NCBI GenBank assembly: GCA_030431975.1
Contig: JAUIHP010000018.1
Span: 62,001-126,000, forward strand
Origin: a bacterium
GTDB lineage: Bacteria; Eisenbacteria; RBG-16-71-46; CAIMUX01
Direction of reading: 5' to 3'
Length of the DNA: 64,000 bases
Numbering within the stretch: position 1 is the first letter of the stretch; every line of letters starts with the position of its first letter. The translations under genes were made by a program, and so were the position numbers. The notes beneath the pieces are model-generated. The model saw only the letters and a program-made list of their open reading frames with translations. It made no database searches and was not told the origin of the DNA. Below are positions 53,594-61,932 of this stretch, in pieces.

Positions 53594-54910
53594 GTGGACG
53601 CCGAACAACAGCTGCAGGTCCTTCTTCGGGGCACCCATTTTCCCGATGAAGGAGGCCAGGACATCACCGGGCTGGAGACTCTGAACGCGTCATCCGCAGC
53701 TGGAAGTGATGGGTCGACGGAGGACTCGGCCCCGACCGGAAGCGGCCTTCGCGCGCAAATGACCCACGAGTTGCGAGAACGGCTAAAAGAAGGCCGTCCG
53801 CTTCGCGTCTACATCGGGGTCGACCCGACCGCAACCAGCCTGCATATCGGCCATCTCGTACCGGTGCAGAAGCTGCGCGACTTCCAAAACCTCGGACACC
53901 AGGTCGTCTTTCTCATCGGCGACTATACGGGAACGATCGGTGACCCGACCGGACAGTCGGGTGAACGGAAGCGTTTCACCCATGCTGAACTCAAAGAACT
54001 GGCCGCCGACTACCAACGCCAGGCCTTTCGTCTGCTCGATCCGGACAAGACGGAAGTGCGCTACAACAGCGAGTGGCTCTCCAAGCTTCAGTTCCTGGAT
54101 CTGGTCGAGATCGCGTCCATCTTTCCCTTGAAGTGGGTCGTCAGTCGCCACGACTTCCAAGCCCGACTGCAAAAGGGCGAGTCGCTGCGTCTGCATGAAA
54201 CGCTCTACTGCCTGATGCAGGGATACGACGCCTACGCTCTCGACTGCGACGTCCAGGTCGGAGGATACGATCAGTATCTGAACATGCTTGCCGGGCGCTG
54301 GATTCAGGAGCACTTCGGCAAGAAGCCGCACATCCCCTGGACCTTTCCACTTCTCATGGGAACGGACGGTCGAAAGATGTCCAAGTCGTACGGCAACGCA
54401 ATCAACGTGCTCGACACGCCGGAAGACATGTACGGCAAGTCGATGCGGATCTCTGACGATCTCCTTGCCAGTTACATCGATTTGACGACGAGCTTCACCC
54501 CGGACGAGGCCGACGCGATGAAGGCCGAGCTCGCGAAACCGGGCGTCAATCCGATGGACGTGAAGAAGCGGGTCGCCTTCAACATCACCGAGCAGTATCA
54601 CGGCCGGGAAGGTGCGGAGGAAGGCGCGGGCAAGTTCGCACAGATCGTGCAGGGCAAGTCGGTGCCGGACGACATCGAAGAGATCGCGGTTCCTGCAGGC
54701 GCCGCCGGCGGTGGCATGTCCTGGCCGGACCTCCTCTCCGAGCTCGGGCTCGTCAAGAGCAAGGGCGAGATTCGCCGGCTCATGGCCCAGGGCGGGTTCT
54801 ACGTGGAAGGCGATCCGGTGAAGGACGCCACCGCCACCTACGAGCCGAAAGAGGCGACGGTGATTCGCCTGGGCAAACGCCGCTGGTTCAAGCTGACCGG
54901 ACGGGCGTAG
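53594..54910 (+). CDS. tyrS: Tyrosyl-tRNA synthetase
   Basis: 438-residue class I synthetase that charges tRNA-Tyr, of the TyrZ-like branch. LHIGHLVP near residue 92 is the HIGH motif, GDYTGTIGDPTGQSGERKRF follows, and KMSKS is at about 259. An S4 RNA-binding domain forms the C-terminus (about 370-438). A 25-residue Ser/Gly/Thr-rich insert (about 28-52) between the first helix and the catalytic core is unusual. The start is GTG after GGAGAG. Its last base begins the inverted repeat at 54910-55073. Confidence 0.97.
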   Translation: MDAEQQLQVLLRGTHFPDEGGQDITGLETLNASSAAGSDGSTEDSAPTGSGLRAQMTHELRERLKEGRPLRVYIGVDPTATSLHIGHLVPVQKLRDFQNLGHQVVFLIGDYTGTIGDPTGQSGERKRFTHAELKELAADYQRQAFRLLDPDKTEVRYNSEWLSKLQFLDLVEIASIFPLKWVVSRHDFQARLQKGESLRLHETLYCLMQGYDAYALDCDVQVGGYDQYLNMLAGRWIQEHFGKKPHIPWTFPLLMGTDGRKMSKSYGNAINVLDTPEDMYGKSMRISDDLLASYIDLTTSFTPDEADAMKAELAKPGVNPMDVKKRVAFNITEQYHGREGAEEGAGKFAQIVQGKSVPDDIEEIAVPAGAAGGGMSWPDLLSELGLVKSKGEIRRLMAQGGFYVEGDPVKDATATYEPKEATVIRLGKRRWFKLTGRA

Positions 54911-55073
54911 GTTGTGGCCGGAAGATTGCGGACGCCGGGTTCCTAACCTGCGACGACACAGCCTGCTTTGGGGATCAAATCGGGGGGAGAACGACGACGG
55001 CGGACCGACGCTGTAACGTCAACGACCCAGGAACACTTAGCCGGATCCCGTCCGCAATCCTCCGGCCACAACC
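54910..55073 (-). ncRNA. 164-nt rod-like inverted repeat, possible structured RNA
   Basis: 25-base ends pair (54910-54934 with 55049-55073) with one exception. On the leftward strand that position is a G-U wobble; on the rightward strand it is an A-C clash, so a leftward RNA would be fully paired. Inside, GUUCCU/AGGAAC and shorter helices continue the rod after a lopsided internal loop (14 against 4 nt). A leftward promoter (TTGAAA, 18 bases, TAATCT) lies just upstream. Size and shape recall 6S RNA, but I cannot show the diagnostic 6S bubble. A MITE-like element is the alternative, though no target-site duplication is seen. Confidence 0.4.
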
Positions 55074-55105
55074 CTCCTAGAACAGTCAACTTCAAGAGAG
55101 GAAGT

Positions 55106-55135
55106 AGATTACCCAGGTCTGATCTTTATTTTCAA
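55106..55135 (-). promoter_or_regulatory. Leftward promoter facing the inverted repeat
   Basis: -35 TTGAAA (55130-55135), 18-base spacer, -10 TAATCT (55106-55111). No leftward gene follows except the inverted repeat and the antisense of tyrS. Confidence 0.45.
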
Positions 55136-55162
55136 AAACATCGTCTTTTCTAAAAATACCCC

Positions 55163-55168
55163 TACTCT
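55163..55168 (+). promoter_or_regulatory. -10 hexamer of a leaderless regulator transcript
   Basis: TACTCT ends 6 nt before the ATG at 55175, within an A/T-rich stretch unlike its surroundings. Confidence 0.5.
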
Positions 55169-55174
55169 CGTCTT

Positions 55175-55765
55175 ATGCACACTTCCAAAGCCACGATGCA
55201 AAGACGCCGGGACGCCCTGACCTCTCCTCTTCGCCTGGAGCTTCTCGGGCTCTTCACAACCCGGGACCCGCTCTCCATCTCGGACATGGCCGAACGTATG
55301 GGGCGAAGCGCCGGATCGCTCTACCACCACGTCGGCATTCTCGAAGAGGCCGGGTTTCTTCGCCGCGTCGGGACGCGGCCCAAGGGAAAGCGTTTCGAGA
55401 CTCTCTTTGCCGTGGACGGTGGTCCCGCACAGGTCGAAGCCGATCCCGCGGACCCGGATTCTATTCACGCAGCGACTCGTGCTGTTTCCGCTGCTTTGCG
55501 CATGACCGAACGGGACATCGAAGCGGCTCTCACGAACGCGGAAGAGGTCGCTCACGAAGGTCCACATCGGAACTTTCTGGCCGCGCGCGTCCACATGCGG
55601 ATTTCTCCTGATGTCCTGCAGGAACTGAACGCTCACTTGGACGCCATCCAGTCCCTGCTGCAGAACAGTGACGCGGAAGCCCAAACGATGACCCCGTCGG
55701 ATCAACTCTTGTCCCTCACCCTCGTCCTCGCGCCTCTCAAAGGACGCAACCTTCAAGGAGACTGA
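55175..55765 (+). CDS. ArsR-like winged-helix transcriptional regulator
   Basis: 196 residues. The first 80 form a winged helix (SPLRLELLGLF, DMAERMGRSAGSLYHHVGILEEAGFLRRVG) of the HTH_20/ArsR kind that binds DNA as a dimer. The C-terminal 110 residues are helical and probably bind an effector or dimerise; no metal-binding Cys cluster is present. It is followed 2 bases later by a CPBP protease gene, so it probably controls that gene and itself. The start lies 6 nt after TACTCT without a ribosome site. Confidence 0.87.
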   Translation: MHTSKATMQRRRDALTSPLRLELLGLFTTRDPLSISDMAERMGRSAGSLYHHVGILEEAGFLRRVGTRPKGKRFETLFAVDGGPAQVEADPADPDSIHAATRAVSAALRMTERDIEAALTNAEEVAHEGPHRNFLAARVHMRISPDVLQELNAHLDAIQSLLQNSDAEAQTMTPSDQLLSLTLVLAPLKGRNLQGD

Positions 55766-55767
55766 CC

Positions 55768-56505
55768 ATGAACTGGCTACTCGATCCCATCCACCTTTCC
55801 CTGCTGCTTGTCCTTCTTGGCCTCTTCCCGTGGCTGGGACGGGAGCGCTACCTGTACCTGCAGAGAAACGCGCGCGCCGGAGATCCAAAGGCCCGGCTGC
55901 GGCACTACCGATTCATCTTTCTACTCGAATGGGTATCCGTGGCCGTTCTTGTACCCGCGTGGTTTCTCTCCGGTCGGGATGCAGGCGGGCTCGGATTGAC
56001 TCTGCGGCCGGACGGGTGGGAATGGGCAACCATCGCGGCCGCCTTCATCGTGTCTGCCGCGCTCATCGTCCAGCTCGTCAAGATTCGCGGAAACGAGAAG
56101 GAACTGGAGGGCCTTCGCCGACAGCTCGGCGACCTCACCGACATGGTTCCCAGAGACAAGAACGAACTCCGAAGCTTCGACTTTCTCTCCCTGACCGCGG
56201 GGATCTGCGAAGAGATCATCTACCGGGGCGCGCTTCTCAGTGTGCTGAGTCTCCTCGTGGGAACGTGGCTGGCCGTGCTGATCTCATCGGTCGTGTTCGG
56301 ACTGGGACACATCTACCAGGGTGGCACAGGATTCCTCCGTACGGCCACGGTCGGGCTCGTGCTGGCCGTCCTCACTGTCCTCAGCGGCTCGATCTATCCG
56401 GCGATTCTCGTCCACATCATTCTCGACGTGACGAGCGGACGCCTGATGAAGGCCGCGATCGAGATCGATCTACCGTCGCCGAAAGCGGCGGCCTCTCACT
56501 CGTAG
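55768..56505 (+). CDS. CPBP-family intramembrane metalloprotease
   Basis: 245-residue membrane protein with about seven helices. The glutamate/arginine motif CEEIIYRGAL near residue 150 and the His motifs VVFGLGHIYQ near 180 and LVHIILDV near 213 define the CPBP (CAAX-protease and bacteriocin-processing) family. Substrates in bacteria include peptides and membrane regulators; no bacteriocin-like ORF was found nearby. AAGGAGA precedes the ATG, which is 2 bases after the regulator's stop. The 3' end overlaps the convergent MEMO-like gene by ten bases. Confidence 0.92.
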   Translation: MNWLLDPIHLSLLLVLLGLFPWLGRERYLYLQRNARAGDPKARLRHYRFIFLLEWVSVAVLVPAWFLSGRDAGGLGLTLRPDGWEWATIAAAFIVSAALIVQLVKIRGNEKELEGLRRQLGDLTDMVPRDKNELRSFDFLSLTAGICEEIIYRGALLSVLSLLVGTWLAVLISSVVFGLGHIYQGGTGFLRTATVGLVLAVLTVLSGSIYPAILVHIILDVTSGRLMKAAIEIDLPSPKAAASHS

Positions 56506-57713
56506 TAGCCCATGGCCGCAAAGCTGACGACCGACTGTGGATCGATGTTCCACTGCTCATAGGACCACAGCTCGGGTCGGGCCTGAGGGCGGCTGTAGGC
56601 AAACGCATAGAGCGGAGAGAACCCGCACCACCGGAGGTCGTCCTGATTCGGATGGACCAAATCGAAAAAGCCCGCTGCATCGCCTGCGCTCAGCCGCTCG
56701 ATCCGCGCATGGTCGCGGGTTCGAACATCCGCAAGGTGACCGGTCTCCGCAATCGCGGGGACCGCGTCGCCGTAGCGCGAGCCGATGTGACTGAGGTCCA
56801 CGCCGAGAAGCCAGAAGAGCTCCGGCTTGTCTTCCGCCAACCGACCCAAAGCATCGAGGAACCGTCCGACACCCGGAGTCGATTCCGGTCGACTTCCGGA
56901 TAGAAGCGCGTCCCAGAACGGGCCGCAGAGGATCGGGAGAATGCGGACATCCGGCCCGACCGCGCGCTGCAGATAGACGACCTGAAACTCGATCGAATGC
57001 TCGATCCGGTGACAATAGTCCTCCATGACCACAGAGTCGGGGGCTGCCCGATGGAGCCGATCGACGCTGTCGACGTCCACGCTCGCCAATCCCAGCGGCG
57101 TCCGAAATCCCTTTCGAGTCAGCCCGAACTTCTCCGGCTCGCCATAATGCGAGGTGCCCAGGATGACAAAGGTTCTCTCCGCGTAGGACGCATCGAGCGG
57201 TTGGTAGGCTCGGGCGTACGACTTCCAACCTCCGTCGGGGCTGACGTGCGGAGCCGCAATTGCGGAGAGGCGGCGAGACGAGCTCCCGCCCAGCGGAGAC
57301 TGCTTGGCATAGTCGTCGAGGAAACTGCGCAGCTCGTCTGCGTCCTCCGGGTAGCCGCTCCCGGCGTGGGCGGGCTCGCGTACGGTCCGCTCGGCGAACT
57401 CCCTTCGCCGTTCTTCCTTTCGCTTTTCGAACTCCGGGGTCTGGAGAAAACCAGCGGAAGAGAGTGCCCCGATGAATGAGTCCACGATCTCGCCGATGTC
57501 GATCTCCCCGGTCAACCGCGTCAGGTGAAGAACGACGTCCTCACGGGTGTGCTCTCCGTCGAAGAGAGGCAACGCCTGGGCCAAAGCGGGTGGAACGAAG
57601 GCCAACACGTCGACATACTGCAGAGGGTCTCTCAAAACGAAGCCCGGCCGCTCCGGGTCCTGTGATGGAAAGATGTCGAGTTCGGGCCTGAGCGGCGGAA
57701 GAGGTTCGGACAT
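56496..57713 (-). CDS. MEMO-like protein (AmmeMemoRadiSam system B) with N-terminal PqqD-like domain
   Basis: 405 residues. The C-terminal 275 residues match the MEMO1 fold: IAAPHVSPDGGWKSYARAY near 150, VILGTSHYGEPEKFGLT near 180, DYCHRIEHSIEFQVVYLQ near 235, LLGVDLSHIG near 310, with His residues of the metal site. The N-terminal 100 residues (LPLFDGEHTREDVVLHL, FIGALSSAGFLQ) resemble a PqqD-type winged helix. The usual partners (AmmeMemoRadiSam protein A and the radical-SAM enzyme) are not adjacent. Function is uncertain; the family may be a metal-dependent dioxygenase or redox enzyme. AAGGAG precedes the ATG. Confidence 0.88.
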   Translation of the reverse strand: MSEPLPPLRPELDIFPSQDPERPGFVLRDPLQYVDVLAFVPPALAQALPLFDGEHTREDVVLHLTRLTGEIDIGEIVDSFIGALSSAGFLQTPEFEKRKEERRREFAERTVREPAHAGSGYPEDADELRSFLDDYAKQSPLGGSSSRRLSAIAAPHVSPDGGWKSYARAYQPLDASYAERTFVILGTSHYGEPEKFGLTRKGFRTPLGLASVDVDSVDRLHRAAPDSVVMEDYCHRIEHSIEFQVVYLQRAVGPDVRILPILCGPFWDALLSGSRPESTPGVGRFLDALGRLAEDKPELFWLLGVDLSHIGSRYGDAVPAIAETGHLADVRTRDHARIERLSAGDAAGFFDLVHPNQDDLRWCGFSPLYAFAYSRPQARPELWSYEQWNIDPQSVVSFAAMGYYE

Positions 57714-57778
57714 GCTACGCTCCTTCGCGTTCCGTGTTGGGCCACTCTAACCCCGCGAGGGAAGACTCCGCAGCGCAA

Positions 57779-58927
57779 ATGAACGCACGACGACCCCCGA
57801 TTCGCAACATGGGCGCTTCCGACCGCATCGAGGCTTTCCTCGTTTCGTCCGTCTTTGCCATTCTCGGAATTCGACTCTTTCTCGATCTGACCGGATATCC
57901 GCAGGTGGGCGGCGACTCCCTTCACATCGCCCACATGCTCTGGGGCGGGCTCTTCATGCTCGTCGCCATCATCCTGCTCCTCTCCTTTGTCGGGAGAGCC
58001 ACTCAGTGGACGGCGGCCATTCTGGGAGGACTGGGATTCGGAACGTTCATCGACGAAGTCGGCAAGTTCGTCACCAAGGACAATGACTACTTCTTTCAGC
58101 CGGCCATCGCCATCATGCACGTGGTCTTCGTGCTCACCTACATCGCGGCGCGCTGGATCCTGACTTCTCGCTCATTCTCCAAAGAGGAGTACCTGGTCAA
58201 TGCGCTCCTCGAGATGGAGGAACTGGCCCTTTCCGATCTCGACGCGGAAGAGAAGGAGAGAACGCTGCGGCACCTCGAACAGGCAGACCCCGAGAACCCG
58301 TTGGTTCCTGCCCTGCAACAAGCGCTGGCTGACGCTCGTCTGGTCCCGCGCGGCGTGCCGCCACTGAGCATCCGGATCAAGCATTCGTGGATCGGACTCT
58401 ACCAGAGGCTGGTTTCCCTACCGGGCTTTGCGACGGCCTTGATTCTGTTCTTCGTCTTTCGGCTGGCCATCGCCTTGTATCAGGGAACCGTTCTCGTCCT
58501 CGTCTTCGGAATGGGGATGGACACGGTCTCCGACCTTCGCTTCGCGGCGGATTGGGTCGATCGACTTTCCGGCCTGCCGGTCACCGGTTGGGGAGAACTT
58601 TTTGCGTCCTCGCTATCCTCGCTCTTCGCTTTGGGCGGCATTCTCCTCCTGACGAAATCCCGACTGCGCGGCTACTACTGGTTGCAGCGATCGGTCTTGG
58701 TTTCCGTACTGCTGACGCAGGTCTTCATGTTCTATCGCGAGCAGTTTTCCGCGGTGCTGGGACTGTTGATCAACATATCCCTGCTCGTCATCCTCGACCT
58801 CATGATTCGGCAGGAACGAGTCCTGGAAGAAAGACGCGGGACGGCCGGCTCCCCCGTCAGAAACTCTGAAGCACCGACACTTCAAAGTTCGTCGGCGCCG
58901 ACGAATTCCGATCTCTCGGGCGGGTAG
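57779..58927 (+). CDS. Polytopic membrane protein of unknown function
   Basis: 382 residues with about four helices, a charged helical cytosolic segment of roughly 100 residues (LEMEELALSDLDAEEKERTL), then four more helices. The most conserved-looking patch is GFGTFIDEVGKFVTKDNDYFF near 90. I do not recognise a named family. The stop lies 3 bases before the MBOAT start, so it likely forms an operon with the next two genes. The ATG at 57779 is my choice; a TTG at 57734 and an ATG at 57809 are alternatives, and none has a strong ribosome site. It is divergent from the MEMO-like gene. Confidence 0.75.
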   Translation: MNARRPPIRNMGASDRIEAFLVSSVFAILGIRLFLDLTGYPQVGGDSLHIAHMLWGGLFMLVAIILLLSFVGRATQWTAAILGGLGFGTFIDEVGKFVTKDNDYFFQPAIAIMHVVFVLTYIAARWILTSRSFSKEEYLVNALLEMEELALSDLDAEEKERTLRHLEQADPENPLVPALQQALADARLVPRGVPPLSIRIKHSWIGLYQRLVSLPGFATALILFFVFRLAIALYQGTVLVLVFGMGMDTVSDLRFAADWVDRLSGLPVTGWGELFASSLSSLFALGGILLLTKSRLRGYYWLQRSVLVSVLLTQVFMFYREQFSAVLGLLINISLLVILDLMIRQERVLEERRGTAGSPVRNSEAPTLQSSSAPTNSDLSGG

Positions 58928-58930
58928 GAC

Positions 58931-60406
58931 ATGCTCTTCAACACGTGGACGTTCCTCACCTTTGCCCTCATCGTTTTCGGGCTCTACTACCGGCTTCCTC
59001 ACCGGTGGCAGAACCGTCTACTCCTCGTCGCGAGCTACATCTTCTACGGAGCCTGGGACTGGCGTTTCCTCTCATTGATCTGGCTCTCGACCATCGTCGA
59101 CTTCGTCACCGGCCGCGCCATCGCCGGCGAAGTCGACCCCAAGCGAAAACGACTTTGGCTGACCGTCAGCTGCGCGACGAACCTTGGCCTTCTCGGTGTC
59201 TTCAAGTACGCCGGCTTCTTCGCACAGTCTTTCGCCGACCTAGCCGGCGTCTTTGGCTGGAACCCAGGCATCGTCACCCTGAACATCGTCCTGCCCGTCG
59301 GGATCTCGTTCTACACGTTTCAGACCATGAGCTACACGATCGACATCTATCGCGGTCGCCTCTCCCCGGTCCGGTCCTTCGAGGACTTTGCACTCTTCGT
59401 CGCCTACTTTCCGCAGCTGGTCGCCGGTCCGATCGAACGGGCCAGTCATCTGTTGCCGCAACTCGTGGAACCGCGCTCGGTCTCACGATCGCAAGTCCGT
59501 GAGGGTGCCTGGCTGATCGGTTGGGGCCTCTTCAAGAAGGCCGTCATCGCCGACAACATCGCTCCCCGTGTTGACGAGGTCTTCTTCGCAGGAAACGATT
59601 GGGCCTCGGGTGGCGCGTGTCTTCTTGCCATCTACGGTTTTGCGATCCAGATCTACTGCGACTTCTCGGGGTACTCGGACGTGGCCCGAGGTCTGGGTAA
59701 GCTCATGGGCATCGACATCATGCGTAACTTCCAGATCCCCTACGTCGCGACCAGTCCGCAGGAATTCTGGCGGCGTTGGCACATCAGCCTCTCCACCTGG
59801 CTCCGTGACTATCTCTACATTCCGCTCGGTGGGAATCGGTTCGGTGGCTTGCAGACCTACCGAAACCTCATGCTCACGATGGTCCTGGGCGGACTGTGGC
59901 ACGGGGCGGCGTGGACCTTCGTTCTTTGGGGGTTCTACCAAGGCGCATTGCTGGCCGTGCACCGATGGTTCGTCGTCGACCGCGTCGCCGGCGCGGGCAC
60001 GAGCGGCGCGGGCGCGGGCGCCGCGCGGAAGACACATCCGTCGAAAGAGAAGCCGGGCTGGGCGAGGCTACCGAGGGCTGTCCTTTCCTGGCTCGTCATG
60101 TTCCACCTGGTCTGCCTGGGTTGGCTGATTTTCCGAGCCGAGTCGGTCGGGCAGATTTGGAGCTTCCTCGGACGGATTTTCACGGGACCTGGGTTACGTA
60201 TCGACGAGGCCCACCTGCTGTGGCCGCTGCTCTTCTTCGGGGGCGTCCTCGTTGTCGTGGACGCATGGATCCGAAATGCGGACGATCCGACGACGCGGCC
60301 GGGATGGAACCGGGGACTCGGACCGATCGCAGTGACCGCGTTGGTCGTTCTGGCGCTGGTCTTCTGGCCGCCGCGAATCCAGCAGTTCATTTACTTCCAG
60401 TTTTAA
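58931..60406 (+). CDS. MBOAT-family membrane O-acyltransferase (AlgI-like)
   Basis: 491-residue membrane enzyme with ten or more helices that passes acyl (often acetyl) groups across the membrane to an extracytoplasmic glycan, as AlgI and DltB do. Family blocks are present: YYRLPHRWQNRLLLVASYIFYG near residue 20, FYTFQTMSYTIDIYRG near 130, QLVAGPIERA near 162, RRWHISLSTWLRDYLYIPLGG near 280 and the catalytic His in LGGLWHGAAWTFVLWG near 320. It is directly followed by an SGNH-like partner, as expected for these two-part acylation systems. The glycan acceptor is unknown. Confidence 0.93.
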   Translation: MLFNTWTFLTFALIVFGLYYRLPHRWQNRLLLVASYIFYGAWDWRFLSLIWLSTIVDFVTGRAIAGEVDPKRKRLWLTVSCATNLGLLGVFKYAGFFAQSFADLAGVFGWNPGIVTLNIVLPVGISFYTFQTMSYTIDIYRGRLSPVRSFEDFALFVAYFPQLVAGPIERASHLLPQLVEPRSVSRSQVREGAWLIGWGLFKKAVIADNIAPRVDEVFFAGNDWASGGACLLAIYGFAIQIYCDFSGYSDVARGLGKLMGIDIMRNFQIPYVATSPQEFWRRWHISLSTWLRDYLYIPLGGNRFGGLQTYRNLMLTMVLGGLWHGAAWTFVLWGFYQGALLAVHRWFVVDRVAGAGTSGAGAGAARKTHPSKEKPGWARLPRAVLSWLVMFHLVCLGWLIFRAESVGQIWSFLGRIFTGPGLRIDEAHLLWPLLFFGGVLVVVDAWIRNADDPTTRPGWNRGLGPIAVTALVVLALVFWPPRIQQFIYFQF

Positions 60407-60437
60407 GCAATGTGGAGTGATCGGGAAAGATAGAGGT

Positions 60438-61508
60438 ATGAAGAACCGCGCACTCTGGATCGTGATACCGCTGCTCCTGTGGCTGGGGTTGGAAATGGTG
60501 TCGCAGCGACTCGATCAGGGCTCCTATGCCCGAGCGGCCTGGTACGAGGGAGCACTGGATCGGTCCAGGTCCGGTCCTATCGATTTCATCTTCATCGGCA
60601 CCTCGCGTACGGCCAGCGCCATCCTCCCGCATGTTTGGGAAAAGGAAATCCGCGAGGCCACTGGTTCCACGGTTCACTGCCGGAATCTGGGACGCGCCTT
60701 CTCCGGCTCGCCCGCCCATCACTTCGGACTGCGTGAGCTGGTTCAGCGGCACCCGGAGACCATGCGCGACTGCACGGTTTTCATCGAAACGACCCACGGG
60801 ATCCCCACGTTCGTCGAGCGCTGGGAGGACAAGTGGTTCTTTCCCGGCAACACTCAACTCGCGGTCGACTACATGAACCGCAGCGACCTCTGGAGATACC
60901 TTCGAGGTCCGCATGACTTCGAGTCCAAGGCCGGTGTCCTGGGCCGCTACCTGGGGCGGTTCTCGAACTTGGTCTCGGGTCGACGACAGCTACAGCAGCA
61001 GTTTGACTGGCGCGTCAATCGTCTGACGAAGCGAGCGCTTCATGCGTTGGGCGCAACCGAGCCTGAGACGTCCGGAGCCGCACTCCCCGCTCACCGGCAG
61101 TTGCGACAAGACCGGGCAGGGATCGCTCTGCAGCGAGACCTCGTACGCGAACGAACTTCCCCGGACATCCTTGCAGCCCAAGAGCCGCTCCTTCCCTGGG
61201 AGCATCGAGTCGTTTGTCAGACGGTGGAGATGCTGAAGGAAAACGATGTCGAAGTCGTCTTCTTCGAGATGCCCGCGCCGTCCTATGTCGACATCGTCAA
61301 CGGGACGGAAGTGCGAAGGGCGGATCGGCACGCTTTTGCCGAATGGAGAACGCAGTACGGCCTTCCGCTGCTCGAAACTGATCTCGAAGTCGACGACGAG
61401 GACTTTCCGGACTTGTCACACCTTGCCGCCAACCGGATCGAGGATTACACGAAGGCGCTGGCTCGAGCGTTTGTCAAATCACCCGGGAAACGATCTACGT
61501 CCCCGTAG
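60438..61508 (+). CDS. Membrane-anchored SGNH/DltD-like partner of the MBOAT enzyme
   Basis: 356 residues. An N-terminal anchor helix (LWIVIPLLLWLGLEMV) is followed by DFIFIGTSRTASAI near residue 45, which places a Ser as in DltD and AlgJ-type proteins. The C-terminal end has DLSHLAANRIEDY near 325, matching the DxxH catalytic pair of SGNH hydrolases. It probably receives the acyl group from the upstream MBOAT protein and transfers it to the acceptor in the periplasm. AGAGG lies just before the ATG at 60438, 31 bases after the MBOAT stop. The 3' end overlaps the convergent response regulator by 14 bases. Confidence 0.75.
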   Translation: MKNRALWIVIPLLLWLGLEMVSQRLDQGSYARAAWYEGALDRSRSGPIDFIFIGTSRTASAILPHVWEKEIREATGSTVHCRNLGRAFSGSPAHHFGLRELVQRHPETMRDCTVFIETTHGIPTFVERWEDKWFFPGNTQLAVDYMNRSDLWRYLRGPHDFESKAGVLGRYLGRFSNLVSGRRQLQQQFDWRVNRLTKRALHALGATEPETSGAALPAHRQLRQDRAGIALQRDLVRERTSPDILAAQEPLLPWEHRVVCQTVEMLKENDVEVVFFEMPAPSYVDIVNGTEVRRADRHAFAEWRTQYGLPLLETDLEVDDEDFPDLSHLAANRIEDYTKALARAFVKSPGKRSTSP

Positions 61509-61929
61509 AGCGCTCCATAGAGTCTTCCGCTTCCCGCGCACCGCCGGCGGCACAAAGAGCATACAGCTGTTCCACGGACGGTGGCTTGACGCAGAACCCC
61601 TGGATCCCTGGATGTTTCTCAGCCTGTTCGCGGTCGGCGGGATCGAGTGAGGACGACACCATGTAGACCGGCGCTTCCGACGCCGAGGGAGCGAGTTTGG
61701 TGTACTCGGTGGCAAACTCGAAGCCGTTCATCCGCGGCATGTTGAGATCGAGCAGAATCAGGTCGACTCTCGGTCGGTCCGACTTCCGCATGAACTCGAG
61801 AGCGTCAGCCGCGTAGACAAAGTCGACGACTTCTTCCGCCAAACCGGCGTCTCGAAGTCGGCGCATCATGAAATAGTTATCGTCAGAGCTGTCGTCGACG
61901 ATCAGCACAACTCGCAATGGTTTTGACAT
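61495..61929 (-). CDS. Response regulator (CheY-like receiver only)
   Basis: 144-residue single receiver domain. The acid pocket is in VVLIVDDSSDD at residue 8-12, the phosphorylated Asp in LILLDLNMP near 58, the Ser/Thr in VSSSL near 92 and the Lys in FCVKPPS near 113. The form is that of Rcp1-like regulators that accompany phytochrome-type or CheB/CheR-type kinases. It starts 3 bases after the kinase stop and is thus its likely partner. There is no output domain, so it must signal by protein contact. Confidence 0.93.
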   Translation of the reverse strand: MSKPLRVVLIVDDSSDDNYFMMRRLRDAGLAEEVVDFVYAADALEFMRKSDRPRVDLILLDLNMPRMNGFEFATEYTKLAPSASEAPVYMVSSSLDPADREQAEKHPGIQGFCVKPPSVEQLYALCAAGGAREAEDSMERSTGT

Positions 61930-61932
61930 GGG

